64,000 nt of DNA. Source: Sipunculus nudus (Eukaryota > Annelida > Sipuncula > Golfingiida > Sipunculidae). Positions 1-12,908 of this stretch are shown here, one piece after another. A program made the position numbers and the translations under genes. A model generated the notes under the pieces. The model searched no databases. It was not told the origin of the DNA and saw nothing but the letters and a program-made list of their open reading frames with translations. How positions within the stretch are numbered: position 1 is the first letter of the stretch; each line of letters opens with the position of its first letter. The DNA is taken from contig CM049316.1 of assembly GCA_026874595.1 (NCBI GenBank), positions 28,877,339-28,941,338 on the forward strand. Direction: 5' to 3'.

Positions 1-1600
1 TAGCTTCAGGAACTATGTACCAATTTTATGACACGACACTTAGGTCCCGGAGCAACATAACTGCTTTTCAAGCAACGTCACGTAAAGTTGAGAGAATCGA
101 AGTAGCAATTCGTGTGCGTGGATACATTAAATGAGGGAGAAACTGGAGATTAGTGAGGACGAAATTGCGAGGTCTGTGGAGAACATTTAATCTGCAAGAA
201 AGTCATGATTCATCTTGAATGGTCATGGAATAAAGGGCAAAAGTCATCAGCGAATAGACTCAGAAGATTACAAAAAAAAAAACATTTCTTCTTGTGCAAA
301 TCTCCCTCGGCACATAAGAAAGCAGATCTTAGTATATTACCTTTAACACTAAAAGGCCGTCCACAGCTTGATTGCGGCTTATATATGCACAAAGAAGTAA
401 TGTTCATTCCTAATGAAGTTTTACCACCAACCAAATTGGAACTGTCACTAAGGGAATCGGAAGGTTTGTTCACTTGGTCCATCTATACAATTTAGAGTAA
501 ACATGCTGACCGTAATGGTTTGATCGTATTAAGACCGGGACAACATTCACCACGTCACCATGGTAACCCGATGTACCGTTTCCGGCACTGGTTATCAAGT
601 GATTATCCTTGCTCTGTATAACCCTGATTTAAGCGGACACTAAGGGGCTGCAGAATTCCCTCCTCTTTCCGGTTGGGTCAATACAAACCTTCCCCGCTGG
701 TAATCGAAGATTCTTAAACATGGGACAAATCTGCAATCTGTTGATGATAAACGAAGTTTACTTTATGTTCGCGAAGTTAAATTTTCGCCATCTTGTGGTC
801 ACGAACCTAGGTATGAAGAAGCGGACGCATAATCTTCGAAGAAAAGAGGGCTAAACACCCTGGAACGGGTTAACACATGCATGTGCTTTGAATGTTGAAA
901 GAATGTACACATGACTCTCGCATGCAGAATTATAGAGAAGAAATGACGTGAAAGACGCATAATGTGACGCTGTTTTTCGAAATTAAGCACAAATTATAAA
1001 TTTTTTCTTATATTTTAGTCAAAAAAGAGGGGCCAAGCGCCCCCTTTAAATCCATCCTTTGTATGTGTGTGTCATTTTTGTCGTGCCCATAATAACAACA
1101 ATTCTACCGCTTGAGCGAGAGAAAAGAGGTATCTTTGTTAAATATTCCACCCGTAACACTTAAAACTTAGATGTTGGGAAAGGTTTCCGTGTGAAATAAA
1201 TGTTTTGATCTTTTTTTTTTTGTAAACGTGAATTTTTAGATCAATATTTCTGGATCCGCAATTTACAAAATAAATCGATACCTTCCATGCCGTCACTCAA
1301 CGAAGAAGCGAACAGACAGGGCGACAAAGTCTACATTTAAAATTTGTAATAAAGTGTTCCATTCTGTTTTGACTTTGTGCCCATACTGTTATTAACTGAT
1401 TAACGCCAACTAAGAGGTAATATTAGTAATTCATAACACCATCGTCAAAAACTAATTGGTGCCCCTTGGTAGACCGGACTAAATGACACAGAATAGAATT
1501 ACCTGATCGAGATGACGTGACTGAGAAAATTCCAGCATTGAGCTTTCCCCGTCCAGGGACACGAGTATTCTCTGTTCACTAGTCTCATCTGAAATGATAT

Positions 1601-1632
<32 letters not shown>

Positions 1633-2105
1633 CCTACTATAATTTGAGGATTAGAGCATGTTCCAAAATGTTATTCTGCTTTAAGTCAGTCGATAGAGGT
1701 CCTAGTGGCACAGCCCAAAGAACTGTCCGCAGATACATTTCCGCCTGGACGCTTTTTGATATATTAAAATATGATATTTCTCGTTAATATGATGGACCCA
1801 AATGCTAAATGTCAGTCATAGTGTTGCTAGCCGCGGTGTTGCAGGTCTCGACAGATTAGTTTTATGACCTAAGACCAAGCAGTTTCTAATATTACCTGAA
1901 ATTTCCCTGAGACATTATGATTGCCTCATCTTGATTTGTATGAAGGTATCTCGTTCCAATCTTGACCTAACCTATTGAAGATAAATTTTCCAATAAGTAG
2001 GGGTTATAGATTTTCGCGCTGGTTTAATTTTTGTGTCCATTTGTCATTTCTGAAAAACACCATTATTCAGGTGGAAAAATACAAAAATACAAAAGGCATC
2101 AATTT
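1..2105. other. Non-coding stretch
   Basis: AT-rich, with a T run at 1210 and the (AAT)n at 1602. Short frames at 205-495 on both strands are mirror images in a low-stop segment and show no domain. Confidence 0.6.
1602..1632. repeat. (AAT)n microsatellite
   Basis: Pure TAA run, about 10 units. Confidence 0.9.
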
Positions 2106-2440
2106 TTATTGTCTTGTACTGCGGGAACCATGTGTTATTGCTCCGTACACCAGGTACCCGTAATTGCGGATTTGTTTAGCAAACACTAAAACGTATTGCT
2201 CTGTACAACAGTCACCCGGTTTCATTGTCTCATACGGCAAACACAGGTGCTTGTTCATTTTCAGGGAGTAGGGACTAGTTATTTCTGTATTGTACAGCAA
2301 GAACAATCCATTGCTGCTTTGCCCAGTAGACACGTCTTGCTGGTACTAGTAACTGTTGCTATGTACGGTAGGCACTCTTTTTTACACCTGTGTAACAGGC
2401 GATAGATATCGTAACCTTGTACGGCAGTCACACCATGCAG
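2106..2440. repeat. Degenerate ~29-bp minisatellite
   Basis: About 12 diverged units built on TTGCTNTGTACGGCAGNCAC. The GTAC or its equivalent falls near 2116, 2145, 2174, 2203, 2232, 2262, 2292, 2321, 2363, 2392 and 2419, spacing 29-30 bp with one irregular step. Open frames across it on both strands are by-products. Confidence 0.65.
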
Positions 2441-3443
2441 TAGCCGTGAATACACGACTGAGTAGATATTTATATTGAACTGGTAAGTCTAAGTTGAGTC
2501 GTGATACGGAGCATACTAAAGTACTAAAAAAAAATCGATTTGTCTGGTTTATGTCAAGTGACAGCAGTACTGTAGGTCATGAGCTTCTAAGGCGTTATAA
2601 AAAATGACGCTAATATTTTCAACCTCATTGAGCCATCCTCGTTGCAGGAAGAAGAGGCATTCTGACGCTAGTACTCTGGTCGTAGAAACTCTAATGTCAG
2701 AGGGCTGGAATGACGCTAACCCTACAGGTGCCAGTTGTTGATGCCCGAAAATGTAGCTATTGAACTTTGCTCTTCCTTTGACACAAATGTCGCATGTTGT
2801 ATGTATAAGAGCGTAAATTTATTGACTATGAGCTACATCGTACGCACGATGCATTTCAAATCATCTTCCGGGATACCGTTTGGTGTCAAACCCACCAATA
2901 GCCAAATTAATGTTTTGTCTTTCCGTTTTCCCCCAGAGCAAGTACAACCCTGAAAGAAATTCAGCCAAATGTGATCAAGCGATGCAGACAATAAGTCCAC
3001 GATGCCCCTGTACGTGCCGTGAAGGGTTCCATGTCATTGTACCAAGAGATAAGAAGTATACACAGTGACAGGTTCAAGCTCCTGTGAACAAATCAAACTT
3101 AAACGCATTAGGACAGGGTTATTCAGCGACTAATGGCATCGGATTCAACAAAGGAACTATCCTTATAGTGATAAATCTTATTGCAACGTGACGTTTCCCA
3201 GATGAAGGCCTCGACCCAAGGATTCTGTTCGGCCTTGAGTTAACTATACTCGGCATTTCGTTTCGGGCCTGATAAGGGGGTATGGCTTTTTCAGCTCGGC
3301 CAAAGACTATATACCATGAAGAAAAACTAAAAAATATATATTATGTCTTAACATTCACAATTTTATGAGAATCTGAAGTTAATCTTATATTTATAATGTT
3401 ATATCCATGAAATTCAAGCCGCTTAAATTCTAAATTGTTTCTC

Positions 3444-3747
3444 TAAGGCTAAAAAGGTATGGTTCTCTGGCATGTTTTTCAGAAACCAATGCGGGTGGGC
3501 GATATTTTATTTTACTTTTATTGGTTTGTTTCGATATAAATGTAATATGATCGGGAAAAGCAAGAAAATAACAGAAATGCTTTGCTAAACTGGCAAAAGC
3601 ACTACATAACATAGGACATCTGAACATTGTAATATTTTATCTTCTGCAGAGATGAAAATTCAAAATAAGAATGTTTTATGCAAGGGGTTAAAATTGACAT
3701 GGGCGGTGCCCTAGAGCCATACCTTTTATTATTTTTTTTTTGCCTAA
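3444..3747. mobile_element. TIR MITE, family 1 copy 1
   Basis: Left end TAAGGCTAAAAAGGTATGG and right end CCATACCTTTT to TGCCTAA are inverted repeats of each other (about 30 bp, imperfect). The body matches 6194-6535. No coding capacity, so a non-autonomous DNA element; the superfamily is not resolved. Target duplication is unclear, possibly TA or TAA. Confidence 0.65.
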
Positions 3748-4087
3748 TGCCTACTTACAAAAGTTTAAATATTTTCACTTAACGAAAACAATTCACGCTG
3801 TAGTGTTTCCTTTTGAATATTAAAATAAATGCTGCCTTTTTATCATAACCATTATCAGAGAATACTGAGTGAATTAGTTGACATAAACATTTGTGGCAAA
3901 GCTATTCACAAAAATGTTAATAACGCTATTTCGTTCTAAAACCGTGAAAAAAGATGTGTACACAAATGCAGTTCCAACTTATATTTTTTCAACTTTCTAG
4001 TTTCAGTACAAATTCTAACAACTATATTGATCGGTGTTTTTTAGATAAACATATGTATTTAACGATTATACTTATAAGCAAACATAT

Positions 4088-4089
<2 letters not shown>

Positions 4090-4151
<62 letters not shown>
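4090..4151. repeat. (TA)n microsatellite
   Basis: About 31 uninterrupted TA units. Confidence 0.95.
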
Positions 4152-4153
<2 letters not shown>

Positions 4154-4439
4154 GGCCTGTCAAGGTAGTAATTCATCTGTAGTATGAGACACGAAATAGG
4201 AGAAACTTTTAATCACAAATGTCGTTCCTAAATATACTTTGATCTTACACACACGTTTTTCATTGTTTTGATTGCCACTATTTCCGGATAAAATGTTTAT
4301 TCTGATTTGTTTTAGCCAGAACACCTGCGTTTTTGTTATTTAATGTTTTTTTTTTCATTGGAGGTTGCCGCCTCCATTTTTTAATGGTCTCTTATATAAT
4401 TCTTAATCTAAGTATGTCCATCTGAAGAGTTCCATTTCG

Positions 4440-4755
4440 TGACAGGGTGGTAGCATTCACTTCCTATCATATTAATTTTGTATCCTGGTGTCACCCATGC
4501 CCGATGTCTACCGCACCTACGGGTCCCGAGTGTGTAATCATCTGGGTCACAACACGTAGGAAACTCCCGAAGACGCACTCGTTTGTAAGTGATACACGAC
4601 TGTGCGGCACAGCCTTTCCATTAAGCCTGAAGAGCGCTCACCCTGGCTGGGGGCCAACCGTGAAAATCTGACCACCTCGGCTGAGATTTGAACTCACGAC
4701 CTCCCGGCTTTGTGTCCTGCGCTCCATCCCTGAGCCAAAGAAGCCGGTAACACAT
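4440..4755 (-). mobile_element. tRNA-derived SINE, minus orientation
   Basis: On the minus strand an A-box-like TGGCTCAGGGATGG (4724-4737) is followed about 30 bp later by a B-box-like GAGTTCAAATCTC (4683-4695), the polymerase III promoter layout of a tRNA head. A GC-richer body of some 230 bp follows (to about 4440). No cloverleaf closes, so it is a SINE and not a tRNA gene. Confidence 0.55.
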
Positions 4756-5715
4756 GCAGTCACTTAGAAACTTTGGGATAAATGAAAACATGTGATTTTG
4801 ATGTTTTACTTTAAATAAAATTTTGCCAGGATACAAGGTTGTATTTAAATTTAACTTACATTTACTTAAGTTACAAATAATGGATTATATCTGGCAACAT
4901 CTGTAAAACCCGTAACCCAGAAGGGTTCATGATAACATATCATTCCTTTAAGTTAATCTAAAATTACCGGTTTAAAAAATTAACATCTCAGTTTTGTCTA
5001 ACAGGTGTCAGATCTGGCGCCAATATTATTCTATTATTTTCTTTCCGTATTCTCCGTCATTATTAAAGAAACAGACGACCTCCCTATACTAACAGAACCA
5101 TGGCCTCTCGCGGTGAAAGTAATGGGCTCGCCCTGAGATACCACGACCACGCCTAAACTTCTTTGGGGAAAACTGACAGATTAAAGGGTTTACCACAAAG
5201 GACTAAGTCTCAAATTGTAATCAAAGGATAAGCTTTTTATGAATGAACTGTCATCACTGGAAGAAATATGTATGCAGTCTATCCTGCTGTATATGAAAAT
5301 ATGGTTTCTCCAACAGTTTATACGCGTGGCAAGAACTGCGTGAGAGTAAACTTTCCCTTGAGGTTTCTCCAGGCTTTTACCGGCATTTTCCTCATTGCAT
5401 TAAGACTGACATATGTGTCTCGCTACAGGGGATCGCTACTGCTATCACGTTAGTCGGTCAACAGAGTAAGCACGACCCGAGACATGTTAATGGCCATGTG
5501 GACTCTTAAATAATGTGTTCCATCATAAAAACTGTGTACAAATATAATTATCACTCCATTATCGAGTTGGCGGGCGGAGATGAAATTTGCGCACACAAAA
5601 CACGGGGCTTGCTGTATAGAATATAACGATGGGATTTATACATATGTGATGATAAAAGGCAGTTGTCATGTTGTGAAATTTTATACTGAATATTTTAAAA
5701 CCTGCCTTAAACATT

Positions 5716-5764
5716 CTGTCTGTCCCTCTGTCTGTCTAACTCTCTCTCTGTCTCTGTCTCTGTC

Positions 5765-5818
<54 letters not shown>
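5716..5818. repeat. (CT)n / CTGT microsatellite
   Basis: CTGT-interrupted CT tract passing into about 22 pure CT units. Confidence 0.9.
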
Positions 5819-5820
<2 letters not shown>

Positions 5821-5889
5821 CTTTTGAAGCCGACCAATTAAGGGCGTTGATGAGTTAATGCTTATATCGATTTTTGGGCAGCTCGTGCT

Positions 5890-6005
5890 AATCCGAGTCC
5901 AGGCCACTCGTGTCCAAGTCAGAGAACGAGAGGTTCGGGTCCACCTTCTTTAAGCCCGAGTCAACTTGAACCGGAGTCTAAATCTAGCCGAATCCCGAGT
6001 CCAAT
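5890..6005. repeat. Degenerate CCGAGTCC minisatellite
   Basis: Words such as CCGAGTCCA, CGTGTCCAA, CCCGAGTCA and CCGGAGTCT recur with irregular spacing of 10-30 bp. Confidence 0.35.
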
Positions 6006-6193
6006 ACAAATATCCGTAAAAAGCCATTTAAGATGGAAATTTTAGATTATAATGTACATTTTTAAGTAAGTTCAAATATGTTTTTACTATATGTAGCATA
6101 CCTTAATACTTCCGATGCTGAGCCAAGCTTAGTATATAGTGTTATTATTTTGTAATATTCTGCATATAGTTCGCACATATACATAAGTCTTTA

Positions 6194-6535
6194 TAAGGCC
6201 AAAATAAAAAAAGTATGGTTCTCAGGCAATTTTTTTCAGAAATCAATGGGGGCGGGCGGTTTTTTATTTTTAATTTTTTGGTATGTTTCGATAAAAATGT
6301 CAAATGATAAGGTAAAAAGCATGATAATAACAGATTTATTTTGCTAAACAAGTAAAAGCACTACATAACAAAGGAAATTGTATGATTTTACCTTCTTGAA
6401 AGTAATGTCCGGGCGGCTGCAGCTCAAAATTGGTAAATTTCTATTGAAAATCAAAATAAAAATTTTTGATGCTGGGGTTTAAAATTGATGCGGGCGGTGC
6501 CTGAGAACCATACCTTTTATATTTTTTTGGCCTAA
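6194..6535. mobile_element. TIR MITE, family 1 copy 2
   Basis: Best preserved copy. The left end TAAGGCCAAAATAAAAAAAG then TATGGTTCTCAGGCA pairs with the right end GGGCGGTGCCTGAGAACCAT then ACC to GGCCTAA. It has a GCGGGCGG motif just inside each end and a ~40-bp GC-richer insert near 6405-6430 that copy 1 lacks. Confidence 0.7.
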
Positions 6536-8418
6536 TAAGTGGCAATTTTTTCTATTGGACTCGATATGCATGGCTCGCACGGGATGCTGGATGGCAGCCA
6601 ACCTGTTCGCGATGTAGGGAATGACTATTGACCATAGAGACGAAATTTCAGTTTGGTTTGTGAGACCACATGTATTCATTCGTTGCCTAATGTTAAGATT
6701 ATCGGCTGTTTACCACGATATCAATGCAACAGGATGTGCGACGTTTCATCATATTTATTCAGTATGGCTTGTATCACGACCTCAATTAGGCTTACCAGAT
6801 GTCAACTTAGTCGTGTAGTCACGGGTAGCTTACACACATTACTTGTCGATTCTTTGTTGTCTGTAATAAACATTGATTTTTGCTCACAGACTATCAGATT
6901 GAGTCTCCCATTGAGGTCGTTTCCATTGGTATTCATACACTGGGGATTCTCCTGGGCAGCTTCGGAAATTCTTATTTATATTAAAGTGCATGCATGGAAA
7001 TCGTGAAAATCAAGATTCGTAAATAAAGAAAGAGACATATAGAAATTTATAGCATTAAATCAATTTAGATCATACAAAATGTTTAAAGCGAATGTTTTTT
7101 TCCCGTTTAATGCATCAGAAATCTCAAAGTCACCAAAGACCGTGTAAAAATCTATATATTGCAAAATACACTGGCTACGTGGGAATAGATTAGTTGTGGA
7201 ATATATTAGGTGCGCAGACATGCTGCTTGTAAATATTTATATCAGATTTTGACATAAGAAGAGATTGAACTCAACACTTCATGTCCATTTTCATCTCATG
7301 CTTTTACTTTACCTTTGATTCTGACCAGAATTCTACGTAGTTAGACCTCATGCATATTCCGATGGGAAATATGTTTAGATCTTAAATAATACTTCATTTT
7401 CATAGCCGAACACAAGCGAACCGGAGTCTCATCTCTTTATGGTATCGGTATCATATTCAGCGGCCAACACACGTATATAAATACCATCTAACAAAAAACT
7501 CAAAGACGTCAGTCAAACGCGAAACCACAGACCCTTACAGACTTGATCCGATTAGTTGAGACGGTGTGCAGAATAAAGACAAACAGAGCTCCACCGTATA
7601 AAGAATAAATTCAGACGGCATACACTGAAACGCGATGAATAATCTGTCTGCGAGTAAATTTAAAGTCACGCCGGTTTCATATAGCCATCCATTAGCAAAA
7701 CACCCGAGTTACGTGGGTCAGTCTCCCGGGCCGTGATATTACATATCCCCATGTCAGCAAAGGTGCATTAGATGTGAAGATAATCAAATATGGCGACAGT
7801 ATCAATTCAGACGGCACGATATCACCATTAAAGGAATTCAGATCAAAGCACTTGCGTTTCAAGAACGAAGTTTAGTTTCTAAAAATACATTATCTTCGGT
7901 GATATTCTTTAGACTGGACTGGCATGGTTTGCTTCGGGAATAACCACCGGGCGGGTTTTTTGTTTTTATGCTGGCATTATGCAGATATTTAAAAAGAACT
8001 AGATTCAGTTGACCTTTAACATATTACGTCTTTATCAATTTATACGTCTTACAACTAAGGAATTAATTACCACATTCTTAAATTAAAAACTTTCAAACAA
8101 TCGAATATGAGTGAAAACGCGGACGGAAGAAATAAGATGAAAACGAGACACCCCCTTGCCCCAAAAGTCTTGTAAAAAAAGACAAGAACCCCTCCCGCCC
8201 CGAAGAAAATTCGTGTCATTGGTATTGCACTCCGGAAATGCTTAAAAGAAAAAAAAAATGCTAGAGAGATGACATTCATCGTGTTGCCATTTATATAATA
8301 TTGACGAGAATCGAGGACATTTGGTATTCGAATGTAGCCCACTTAACGGCTACACTTTACCATGCAAGAATTGTTAGTCAATGCTGATAACACATATACA
8401 AATGTATATGTGTTTATT

Positions 8419-8463
8419 ATAATGATGATGATGATAATAATGATAATAATAATAATAATAAAA
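8419..8463. repeat. ATG/AAT trinucleotide microsatellite
   Basis: Compound ATGATG then AATAAT run. Confidence 0.85.
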
Positions 8464-9227
8464 ATCTCTGTCGGATGATTGAAAGAAATGAACGACCGAT
8501 GATCGATTATAAATCAATTATTTATTGACCTTCTATATTCAATGAATTATGCTAACATAAATCACTAGTCACGTTAAAACACGATAAACCCTGTTAATAT
8601 ATTAATCACACACATTGTGAGTGGTCCTCCGCTTTGTCTGGAATAGCAATGGGAGATAAGGGATAAATCTCAAACCACAACGCAAGTTAATATTCCCGCG
8701 GAGAAGTCCAGGTAATGGACCAGTTGCCGACTCTTTCCGCTGATTAAATTTCAGTTTCTAGATAATAAAATGTCTGTGTGTATTCATAATCGTTCATAGT
8801 CGATTACACAAAGATGGAAACCAATTTAATCGATTATGAAAGAAAACGACCAATTATCGATGTTATCGATTTTTCATTAATTACTAATGGCTACAAACCC
8901 AGGTGGGACTATGAATGTTTTTTTTTATATATTGGCCATTTTACACTTTCTTTCTGAACAAAATCCGGTGAAAAAAACATAGAAAGGCCAAGCTGGGTCA
9001 AGGCAACACTTGGATGCCCTAGCGTTGATTATGTCATAACTTTTTTTTCACGGATGTCCTTTAATGAAACCCCTTGGTACTGGGAGGCTAGCTGATGGCT
9101 ATCTGCTTAAGTCATTAGGAACTGTTTTCTCACTTTCTACATTAGTGCTAAAAGTTAACATAGGTTTGATGTCTTAGATGAGCTACATGTCGTTACTTGT
9201 TTGAAGAAAAAGTAAATGGAAAAAGTC

Positions 9228-9246
9228 GAGAGAGAGAGAGAGAGAG
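9228..9246. repeat. (GA)n microsatellite
   Basis: About nine GA units. Confidence 0.85.
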
Positions 9247-10799
9247 CGGTTAGGGAAATCTACAGCGGAACTTAAATAAAAAATCTTGGTAATTATGCTT
9301 TTGCCACCAAGGGGGCTTTTTGGCAATAAATGTCATTTGGTGTAATCGTAAAAGTCTCGTTCCGTTGCCCTTCAAGATTGTGGCTCCGAAAAGTAACAAA
9401 TGAACTGCAGATTATCTTGGGAACGGAAAGACTAGGCATGCAAAATTCATGTTGTTCAGGACGACAGAACGGTAATTCTGGCACACCCAAACTCCGTCAG
9501 ACAATACTCAGCCAATATTGTGTTGCTCGACGACGTGCCAAGATCGGCTTTTAGGCTGTAAGATGTTTAAGTCGTTCCCACTGTTCTTCAATTGAAGGTA
9601 AAGTAAAAGTCAGGGGCCTTTTTATCATCGTTACTTGGGTTGGTATTTTTTAGGAGAACATGTTGATGATGAGAGCGTAAATTTTTCTGTGCCGTGTGCT
9701 ACGAATGGAAATATAATAAACACACACGAATATTTCTATATTTTCTGTTGGGAATCTGACAGTTTGGTTGCCACATTTCGACGTGGTAACGGGTCTTTAA
9801 ATTGCGATGGCACTAACACTGACTGTAGTTACGCAGCTTAGTACACATTATTTAATATTAATGTCTGTGGCCGGCACCAAGACGTCTTATGGCCACAGGC
9901 ATATACGTGATGTCTTGCCTGTTCTCAGATGGCTGAGAGTTTTGGGTAACATAACCTTTGAGCTTGCCGATTCATTTTACACTTGATTCACAAATGGACC
10001 ATGATGTGGAAATTAGAACTTGCTTCTAATGTAAACCTACGACATTAATAAGTGTAATATGCACGGCAAAGTAGCTATAATTACAAACCACATCAAACGT
10101 GACCAGCACATATCTCGATGATACTTGTTATTTCTAGTAAAGCCTGTTAATCGTTTGATGTCATCCTCAAAGACATCATGAGTGGCATCTAGCCGGATGA
10201 AATACCAATTTAGATGAGCGATGAGATCTTTAAATATTTTACGCCTGAAATTGTCTGCTGATCTGTACTCTTCACTGTCCCGATGACCTGGATAGCTGGC
10301 AAGGCGACCTTGTAGAGTGAGGTCTCTCGTGATGGGCTTAGCTTAGCGAAAGCCTTGGAGGAGTTATAACGGGACAAATCAAGTTCCAACAAGACAAGGT
10401 TTTTATTTATATATGGCTTTTTCAGGCCCTGACACATGATTAGTTTTTTAAAAGTAAAGAATCAGAGAGGCATTTTCACGACTTAAAGCAGATGGGTGAC
10501 AGAAAAATATGAAAAATTAACTTTAAATTTGAATTCTCAAGAATTCATGCCTACGCCATTTGGGCGGTCCTTAATTTTGGGGACTCCGCAAAAAATGTTT
10601 TCATTCACTTAATTGGTCCATATTTCCTGGTTCATTGGTGCATATGTTCCCCAACAAGTTTTTGAATTTACTATATTTCTATGTTCAATCAGGCATGTGA
10701 CGGCACATCTATGAATATTCCTGGAAGTCCTTCCTGGATCCAGATTATGTGCCGGATCCACACCAAAATCTAATCGATTCTTCAACGAAAAAAATAGAT

Positions 10800-11090
10800 T
10801 GCCAATTACCGTAAAGGTGCAACAATACGAAATGAGATTCTAAATCACAGAAAATATGTTACAGACCAAAATGAGATTCCAGATTACTCTAAAGGTGTTA
10901 CAGAACGCCTACAGAAATTTACAGTTCTTTAATACCGTATATTCAGCTGCAGTTCAAAGTGAGACTTGTGGTTAACGTATAAATGCTGCAGAACGAAATG
11001 AGATCCCTTGTTACCGTAAACATGCTTGTGAACGAAATGACGGAATGCGGGATTTTCTGAAGTTATAACAGACAAATATGAAGAGTCTGA
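10800..11090. repeat. Degenerate ~41-bp minisatellite
   Basis: Six to seven units with the pattern TTACCGTAAA then GTG, ACAGAACGAAATGAGATTCC. The GAAATGAGAT-like word recurs near 10830, 10869, 10911, 10956, 10996, 11035 and 11077. Units differ by many substitutions, so the array is old. Confidence 0.65.
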
Positions 11091-11188
11091 ATAGTTTATA
11101 CGTATTTGCATTTGATCATAAATAAACCTTAACTGTATCATCCTAAAAGAATAAGCATCATACCAATGAACATTATATTTAGAGGTGC

Positions 11189-11231
11189 GGACCGGACCGG
11201 ACGGACCCCCACTACACAAGCGGTCCGGTCC
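11189..11231. repeat. GC-rich hairpin, 11-bp perfect stem
   Basis: GGACCGGACCG (11189-11199) pairs exactly with CGGTCCGGTCC (11221-11231) across a 21-nt loop; the left arm is a short GGACC tandem repeat. Confidence 0.6.
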
Positions 11232-11451
11232 TGGTCCTGTCCAGCCGTAGGCGGTATAGAGTCGGGCGCAAGCCAATGCATTGCCTCTCTAATACGTAAA
11301 GTGCAGAAAAAGTAAAGGACAAACACAGGACATAGTGTTCACGGATACAACCAGGCCAGGAATGTTTGCGTCAAGGTTTCATAACTTTTTTAAGCTTATC
11401 GTTAATTATATGCGTGATACGTAGATCCCTAGATCGAAGCTATAGAATAAA

Positions 11452-12231
11452 CTAGAATACGGGTAGTCGACAAGCGACTACGTGTATCCGCCTAAATCAG
11501 AGAGGTACGGGTGAAGTGGTGATAGGATATATAGGTAATGGGAAAACCTTGTGCGGTAGATGACATATTATATGAAAGATATAGATTAGCTGGTGTGGTA
11601 TTGTTATGATGTAAAGGCTGAATTACCTTGGGGGGGGGGGGGCGGGGAGATAAGTGGCGCCACCTGTCATATCAACAAAAAAATCTATCCAAGATGTAAA
11701 AATTTCATGTGAATAAGTCCAACCACTGCAGAGATATGCATGATTTTATCCAAAGGCAGATAAACAGATGGCCGCTGTGCACAAACGGTAGCAGGTGGCG
11801 CCACCAGTTTTGGGTATGTTTAAGGGCTATGTTAGACCTATACATATGCAAAAAAAAACAGTCCTGAGATATTAGCATGAATGTCTGGAGCGTAAACGGG
11901 GAGGTAGGTTGCGCCACCTGTCACAAAAATCGAAAATCTATCCAAGATGTATAAACGTGCAAATTTCAGCCTGATCGGTCAAACGAGTCCAGAGATATGG
12001 CGGTTTATGTGTGAACACAGACGCACAGATGGACGCAGAGCGCAGAGGAAAGGTCAGAGGTCATAAAAAAATCGGGGCGCAGCAGTTCACATGTGACCCA
12101 AAATTAATCCCGGGTTTCGTAAAATTTCGCCCAGTGGTTACGGAGGAGTTCTCCGGACACCTACGCGGCGGCGGCGGTGGGCTGAAAGCATAGTATCCGC
12201 AAAACTCTGTTTTGGCGGATACATTTACTGT
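11452..12231 (+). mobile_element. Dispersed element family 2, long copy
   Basis: Starts near CTAGAATACGGGTAGTCGAC and ends TTTTGGCGGATAC. Inside, GGCGCCACCTG-type words recur three times (11656, 11795, 11907), as does TATCCAAGATGTA (11686, 11941), so it carries an internal duplication. It has CpG-rich parts and no convincing frame. Both ends match the inverted partial copy at 18310-18645. Confidence 0.55.
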
Positions 12232-12312
12232 TCACTTGTGCAGATGTACCAATAAGCCAACAACAGTATATCGAATCTCTGACGTTCTTTTGATATTTCA
12301 ACAATATGTCTC

Positions 12313-12395
12313 ATAGCCCCTGATTGGATTCGATCCTGCTACCTTCAGCTTTGAAATCCGACGCTTTAATCATTCTGCTTCGCCTTAGTACAGCC
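12313..12395 (-). mobile_element. tRNA-like SINE head, minus orientation
   Basis: Minus strand: A-box-like GGCGAAGCAGAATGATTAAA (about 12365-12384), an anticodon-like loop TTTCAAA flanked by a 4/5 stem, and a clear B box GGATCGAATCC (12326-12336). The acceptor ends do not pair, so a functional tRNA is unlikely. Confidence 0.5.
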
Positions 12396-12481
12396 CTCGA
12401 TGTGCCACACCCACATCCTTACATTAAGACGATATGCTTTATGCATCGACAAGGAAAGCCTGCGTGGGGAGGCTGAATTCA

Positions 12482-12903
12482 TCAGGACGTCAGGTGGTCG
12501 ATTCCCTGTCCGTGCGAACAGAAATGTTCTTTGTTTATCTTTCCTATCATTATATCCTTATATATGAACGAGCATAGGTTGCTACAATAATATACGGGTG
12601 AGGGTGGGGTCATACACAGAGGCAGTGTTCCTCCGGGTCCTACTTGGAGCAGACTCTTCGCGGATAGATTTCCATCTTGAGACTGTCCTCGGAGAAATTT
12701 CCTGTCGTATTTCCTTGCATAACCCCGACCTCTCAAACAGTTTGGAAACACTCAAGGGGGGCTGCCATTTCGGGTACAGATTAAAATCTGCATGTCGTAT
12801 GTCAGATGTTGGACCTAGGGGTATAACGTTAGTTATAATAATCTGTGTATGTAGCCTATGCGTGTTTACAATGGCTACAGCTGCTCCGGGACGCAATAAA
12901 TGA
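12482..12903. other. GC-richer segment open in several frames
   Basis: Three frames stay open for 89-104 codons here (12482-12751 and 12582-12896 on minus, 12598-12903 on plus), unusual for the AT-rich surroundings. The plus frame ends with a hydrophobic stretch (ITLVIIICVCSLCVF). None shows a known domain or good flanking splice sites. It may be an old exon or element body. Confidence 0.25.
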
Positions 12904-12908
12904 CGTCA
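12901..12908. promoter_or_regulatory. Perfect CRE palindrome TGACGTCA
   Basis: Full CREB/ATF palindrome just after a CpG-containing segment. Others are at 35865-35872 and 59400-59407. No gene start is tied to any of them. Confidence 0.3.

Larger units (their letters stand above)
6536..10799. other. Non-coding stretch
   Basis: Only microsatellites stand out. Near 9293-9554 both strands are open for about 65-75 codons, without splice sites or a recognisable domain. Confidence 0.5.

Noticed and set aside
12313-12395. Functional tRNA gene
   Set aside because: A and B boxes are present but the acceptor stem does not pair; called a SINE head instead.
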